A DNA stretch of 64,000 nt from Bimuria novae-zelandiae CBS 107.79. Lineage: Eukaryota; Ascomycota; Dothideomycetes; Pleosporales; Didymosphaeriaceae. Positions within the stretch are counted from its first letter, which is position 1; each line of letters begins with the position of its first letter. The stretch covers positions 462,434 to 526,433 of the forward strand of contig ML976691.1 in assembly GCA_010015655.1 (NCBI GenBank), read 5' to 3'. Below the pieces are notes generated by a model. That model was not told where the DNA came from. It saw only the letters and a list, made by a program, of their open reading frames with translations, and searched no databases. The position numbers and the translations under genes are program-made. Of this stretch, positions 58,945-64,000 are shown in pieces.

Positions 58945-61355
58945 TATATGGAGTGTTGCTGGGCAATAATACGTCCGAATAATCGAGTATATAGGGCAGG
59001 GAACGCTTGGATGTTATGCACAGAGCCCCGCAAGTCGCTGGCCGAGATGGTCAAAGACCACCGTCATGGATGGTTCAATTGTGCGTTACAAGCCGGGAAA
59101 TCTGGGGAACCTGTCGTGTACGAATGATCGGGACTTTGATGGGGACAACGTTCTGTTTGGATGTGTCAGTGGGAGGATGCACCAGAGAACCCAGGATGAC
59201 CCAAGGCACGCTATGGTTGGTTGGAAACAACGCAAACAGGACCGGGATTGCAACCAGGAGAGCAATAACAACAAAGGGGAAGGAAGCACGTATTTCAGCC
59301 GCGGCGGTATTATGAGCACTATATGCGTACCTGTTATTGCGGTCGGGCCAGCCGCAAACGGAGCAATGACTGATGCGCGGAGTGGGTAATGTAGTGGAAC
59401 ACGAAGAAGCGTGCCACTGACCGGGAGGATTGCCTCAGACTATATCGCAGGAATAACGCGAGGGTTGTGTTGTCTGGTTTTGCGAATGCAAGGAATACTA
59501 ATGGTGGCGCCAGTAATAGATCAAGAAGGGATGATGAGCCAGGAAATGCCAGAGGGTCGTAAGAACGAAAATGAATGTCAGGCTTCGATATCGGAGTGGT
59601 AGCAGTCCCGAGATGCGAAGTCTCGATAAAGATGAGGGTAGGTATATAGGCCTTTTAGAGGTTGGGGTTATAGCACAGCATTTTCTTCTTGTAAGAGGAA
59701 CAATCGAGGAAGTCTGATGATAGCAGAACGCAAGCTGAGGTAGGGATAGCATCCGTAAGTACATGGGCAGCAAACGTCCACAAAGCAGCGGAGAGAAATG
59801 TGGAGAAGGGTGTGAATTGTGCTCTGTGCTCGCCGAAGATAGCGTGCTAGCAGGGATTGCGCGTGGTGCACGAAAGGATGGCCTCGAGACACGGCTCCAT
59901 GTTCGGGCTGTGCGTTTGAGGTGGGCGAGTTGACCTCGCCCAGGATAGAGGTCAGGGTGGGGGATGCGGTGTCAGGGGTGAAGAGCAAGCATTGCAAAAA
60001 CAGAGCATCGCCCAAGCCACTCAACATCGATGCCCTAAGGTCAGCGGCCCGACGCAACGGGCGCATGGCAATTTACAACAGTGCAGGGGTAAATCTCGAC
60101 GCGTTGATTGGATCAACTGGACAATAAAACGGCTAAATCGCCGCTGCGACCGTCATTGGGCCAGTTCGCGTACGTAAAGTCGTCTGTGCGTAGGATTTTG
60201 CCGTGCAATAGAGACATGTCGGCAGCGAATGTCTCACTACAGGCACTGGGACTCTGGTCAGGGAGAGATGCGGGCAGATGAGGCCATCTGGACGATGCAG
60301 CTGTGCTTCGAAAGTGCCACCAGGTGCTACCTATGGTAATTGTGTACAAAGCTGGCGGGATTGGTACAGTCCGAACGGACAGCAGTTCCTAGTGCTGAAC
60401 GACTTCCGCCGCCGTCAGGCGAGCAGCGCGGGCTGGATGCAGAGCGGCGTGGATGCAGAGCGGCGTGGATGCAGAGCGGCGTGGATGCAGAGCGGCGCGG
60501 TGCTTAGATGTGATGGTACCATTAGTTAACAGTCGACGGATGTTCATCGCCTGAGCCGTCCAAAACCTTTGCAGGGAGTTCCCACAATCAGACAGCGTAT
60601 GTAAAGGGGCGGCTAGGGCAGTCTGTGTTCAATCGTTATGCTGTGGTGCACTGGAGGTTGTTCTTTTTGCAGTTAGCAAGCCGTTCCGCCTCTAGCGATC
60701 TTCCCTCGCACGATGAAACAGCCGACGAGCATTACGCTCGTCTCGAAAGCCTCCCGATAGGGGATAATTGTTCCATAACGGAGTCTGTTATTGTAGGGAT
60801 GCCAAGCAATTGATGGCCTGAGATGTGCCTCAGACATGAACTTGTCAAGCAGAGGCCGAGGGCGGGAGTTCATTGTTCTCTTACCCGCTCCTGGCTCCCT
60901 GAGGTCCCGTCATCGACAACCAAACCACAAGCGGCTCGTGTGTCGCTGAGCTATGATAGCCTGCCTCTTCCGGTAAGGATACTCGGGTACTGCAGAAATC
61001 GTTGGTCCACGGCGTGGGAAGCTGGAAACACGGTGCATCGCTAGCGTGCACGTTGACTGTGAGCACCTGGGTCTGCTCGTGCCATCACCGTTGCAATCGT
61101 CTGCTGGCGGCCACGAGGTGGTGGTAGTATTGTGCAACGCAACAATGGCAGAGCGGGCGACTGCTCTGAGCCGCCGTGAAACAGGACCTGTGCATGGCCC
61201 AAAAATTGCGTGCGAGCCAAGCCGGTCCGCTAGAGGGAGCGATCTGTGGACTCGAATCCGTCAAGACTTCCTTTGTCGGTGTCAGTGGGGCTCTTACGCC
61301 CTCGAAAAAATCGGCTCCAGCGCACGGGCCCTTTACCAAGAGCACCTTACTTTTT
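58945..61355. other. Host intergenic DNA upstream of the CRIB gene
   Basis: No reading frame here has a recognisable domain, and those of 60-130 codons overlap on both strands. It probably includes the promoter and 5' leader of the CRIB gene (TATATAGGGC at about 58989 on the + strand). A small minisatellite lies at 60435-60498. RIP composition starts abruptly at about 61356. Confidence 0.6.
60435..60498. repeat. 16-bp minisatellite, four units
   Basis: GGATGCAGAGCGGCGT is repeated four times, the last unit ending in C. The units are nearly identical. Confidence 0.92.
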
Positions 61356-62400
61356 AAAGCTAACTATTATAACCTATATCTTTAACTTATAATTTTACGC
61401 CTATAATATCTAAATTAAATAAATCTAACCTATATAATTAATTTAGTATACCGAAAAAAAGATTACAATGCATTAGATTAGTACCTTAGTTAGATTAGTA
61501 CTTTAGTTAGTTTTTTAGTAATGCTAACTTTATTTTTTACTTACAATACCTTAATAAAATTATAATGTACATGCATAGCGAGTTGATTAGTTAAGCGAGT
61601 CGATTACTCTACTAAGACCCTACTAAAATCTATACTCTACACAATAGCACAGAACCTATATAAATAGTTATAAGAAAGTATAGTAGGCTAATCTACTTAA
61701 AATCTACTTTTATAGACTATTTATAAGTTATTTTATTATATCTAGCCTTACTATAGTGTTTATAGCACTATTAAATAGATTTATCTTACTTAGCGTACAA
61801 CCTTTTTTTTCCTTCTTTTTATTACTACGCGTCGTAAAGTCCTTTAGAGTAATTAGTTACTAGCTACTAGTAGCTATAAAGACTTTTTTTTTACTATAGT
61901 TTTTTTTATATATAATTTCTATCGCGTAGTAGCCTTATTAGTGGCTTAAAGCTCCGTAATTTACTTCTATACTAATACTAGCTTATACGCTACTATTATT
62001 ACGACTTTTACTATTTTTTTTAAAGGCCTTAATTATACTTCTTAAGAAACTATTTAGGTGCCTTTAAATTCTCTCCTTTACTAGCGTTAATTATAACCTA
62101 AATTCTAGGGTGTTATTAGGCATGTATAACTACAATAGGCTAGTATTAGCTACTAGTAGTAATAGTATATATAGAGAAACGTTAAGTTATAATATTATTA
62201 CTTTTAGGTTAAAAGAAATAAGGCTAGCGCTTTAAAAAAAATTCTTAAATATTACTTTAAGTAATCATAGCCTTAAAAGTAGTAATAAAGTAAAATAAAA
62301 ACTTAATTTTATCAATATATATAATATAATTACGTAATAGATCCTTAGCTTCGTGCCTATACGTCTGCTTTAAAGGTAAAAAATACTTTATGTTAAATAG
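61356..62400. other. AT-rich, RIP-type DNA without identifiable element
   Basis: Composition switches sharply to TpA-rich. A 16-bp stretch TTAGTTAGATTAGTAC is near-duplicated around 61480-61505. No transposase or polymerase motif could be recognised on either strand. Confidence 0.5.
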
Positions 62401-62409
62401 TTATAAAAG

Positions 62410-62686
62410 ATATAATAAATATAATAGATATAATAAATATAATAAACATAATAAATATAATACATATAATAAATATAATAAATATAATAAATATAATAAA
62501 TATAATAAATATAATAAATATAATAAATATAATAAATATAATAAATATAATAAATATAATAAATATAATAAATATAATAAATATAATCAATATAATAAAT
62601 ATGATAGATATAATAAATAAAATAAATATAATCAATATAATAAATATAATCAATATAATAAATATAATAAATATGATAAATATAAA
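62410..62686. repeat. 9-bp AT minisatellite
   Basis: About 30 units of ATAATAAAT, with a few variant units at both ends (GATATAATA, ATAATCAAT). It produces a long Asn-Lys-Tyr repeat frame on one strand and an Ile/Phe frame on the other; neither is a gene. Confidence 0.95.
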
Positions 62687-62689
62687 GGG

Positions 62690-63310
62690 TAATAATCTTA
62701 ATATCCTTATAGTATTACAAGAATTTAAGTAAGTTATAGCTTTTATAACTATTAATAATAAGTAAATGTACTATATTAATAATACGTAATTTTATATACT
62801 TATTAAAGTGCTTCAGCTACTATAAACTAAGCTTATATATTATCTAGCAATTTTTAGAAACTATAATAATCTAGTTATAAGGTAGATCTTTCTCCTTATA
62901 CTAGATAATGAGGTAGTGCTTACTCTAAAAGATAGGAAAGGGCCGAATTGCCTAGCCTATTATATTAATACCCTTATAAACTATTATTTGCTCTTAATTA
63001 CCTTACTAAACGCTTTTTAGCATACCTTAATGCTTCAAGATTATAATAATTACTTTAGTTAATATTATGCTTATTATAAAGCTAGAGTTACTAAAGTTAT
63101 AAATATTTTTATCTAGGGTGCTATGGTTAGCTTTAGTATTTTTATAAGCTAGAACTAGTCCTGTATAATCTTAAGATGTTTATAAAGGACTCTTTAGTAG
63201 TTAAACTTTTAATTAAACTTAACTTAAAACTCTAACTAGCGCTTTATAAAGTATATAGCTTATTTTTAGCTAATAGGATTATAGTAGCGCTTAGCTAATA
63301 AAGAATTAGC
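62690..63310. other. AT-rich RIP-type DNA
   Basis: Dense TAA/TAG in all frames. Occasional more balanced words (GGGCCGAATTGCCTAGCC at about 62940) suggest an eroded element, but no family is recognisable. Confidence 0.45.
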
Positions 63311-63314
63311 TAGG

Positions 63315-63827
63315 CTGGTAAATGGGTTAAGGGGTACCAAGCTCGGGTTAGGATTGGGTTAGGGTCGTACAGATATTAGATCGGGGTTGGATTAGGATCG
63401 CACAGACATTAGGTCGGGATTGGGTTCGGGTCGCACAGACATTGGGTCAGGGTTAGGTTAGGGTTATACTAGTGTGGGTATAGGTTAGGTTGGGTCATTA
63501 AAGCATTAGATTAAGGTTATACTAACCGTATTAGGTTTTGCTAATCCTATTAGGTTAGGCCTAACGTTTAGTATATAGAGGATTTCTTAGGGTCGTTAAT
63601 AATTTAATGCGAGGATAGCTTAATTATAATACTTTTAAAACGTTAACTATAATCATTATCTGTAATAATTTTTATATTAAATTAATAAAACCTAGAAAAA
63701 TTTAATATAGACGCTAATAACCTAATCCTAACCCACACTAGTATTAAACAGTTAGGTTAGGATTAGGTTAGGGACTTATATAATATAACCTAATCCTAAT
63801 CCAATTCCGACCCATTTACCGGTCTAG
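63315..63827. repeat. Degenerate telomere-like G-rich repeats between short inverted ends
   Basis: About four units of roughly 33 bp, each with TCGGGTTAGG-like then GGGTCGCACAGACATT-like words, cover 63348-63480, with TTAGGG-type words throughout. The stretch is bracketed by GGTAAATGGGT (about 63318) and its inverse ACCCATTTACC (about 63811). On the right, CCTAATCC words mirror the left side. It could be a small non-autonomous element or a subtelomeric satellite. Confidence 0.6.
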
Positions 63828-64000
63828 AATTACCTATATCTTTAATAGTAATAAGTTAGGACCGAAATCCTTAAGTGTCTAGATTAAAAATATGCTAAAA
63901 AAGTACCTACCTTTTTATTTAAGCAAGCATTATTAAGTTAGGTGTATAATTACTTTAAAAAGTTAGTTTAGCGCGTTAGTTACTTAGTATTAATAAAAAA
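63828..64000. other. AT-rich DNA to the window end
   Basis: I see no gene, terminal repeat or motif here. Confidence 0.5.

Noticed and set aside
61180..61290. tRNA-like word GGACTCGAATCCG
   Set aside because: It resembles a B box, but no acceptor stem, anticodon arm or A box can be folded around it.
62390..62653. Long Asn-Lys-Tyr and Ile/Phe repeat frames
   Set aside because: They are products of the 9-bp minisatellite in two directions.

Overview
The window is a repeat-rich stretch of a filamentous ascomycete genome (Pezizomycotina; Dothideomycete-like is my guess, not shown). The evidence is the set of transposon families (Fot1/pogo, two-gene Tc1/mariner, Copia, chromodomain Gypsy, a non-LTR piece) and the mutation pattern. 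Almost every element reading frame is broken by TAA or TAG where Gln or Trp is expected, acidic catalytic residues have become Asn or Lys, and CpA is depleted towards TpA while CpG survives. That is the signature of repeat-induced point mutation (RIP). Only two short islands look like ordinary host DNA.

Layout. 1-2098: 3' part of a pogo/Tigger-like transposon. 2099-9017: three copies of a Fot1-like family; one (2152-4253, minus) is nested in an older copy (about 2099-5993), and a third (5996-9015) abuts it at a shared TA and carries an 898-bp non-LTR-type insertion with a 13-bp target duplication. 9018-12757: host island 1, a decayed gene for a fungal multi-pass membrane protein (9095-11872). 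12760-19454: two tandem 3338-bp Tc1/mariner elements, each with a DDE transposase and a second, convergent gene. About 19488-55421: one old Fot1-like element blown apart by nested insertions: a Gypsy fragment, Copia-1 (21038-26350, + strand), Gypsy-2 (26709-42211, minus), Copia-2 (42599-47922, minus) and Gypsy-4 (48458-55343, minus). Gypsy-2 itself contains Gypsy-1 (27758-34399, + strand), a Fot1-like transposon (38373-40201) and a Copia solo LTR (41971-42193). 55424-61355: host island 2, with a CRIB-domain protein gene (56400-58944, minus) and no other convincing gene. 61356-64000: AT-rich RIP-type DNA with a 9-bp minisatellite and degenerate telomere-like G-rich repeats.

Target-site duplications are intact for both Copia elements, the solo LTR, Gypsy-1, Gypsy-4 and the nested DNA elements, so the insertion order can be read directly. 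The most interesting observations are: a spliced antisense accessory gene between the chromodomain end of pol and the 3' LTR of Gypsy-4 (48888-49534), with a possible counterpart at the same place in Gypsy-2; and the two-gene convergent mariner, whose companion gene carries a Cys/Trp-rich domain. No rRNA, tRNA or CRISPR feature was recognised.
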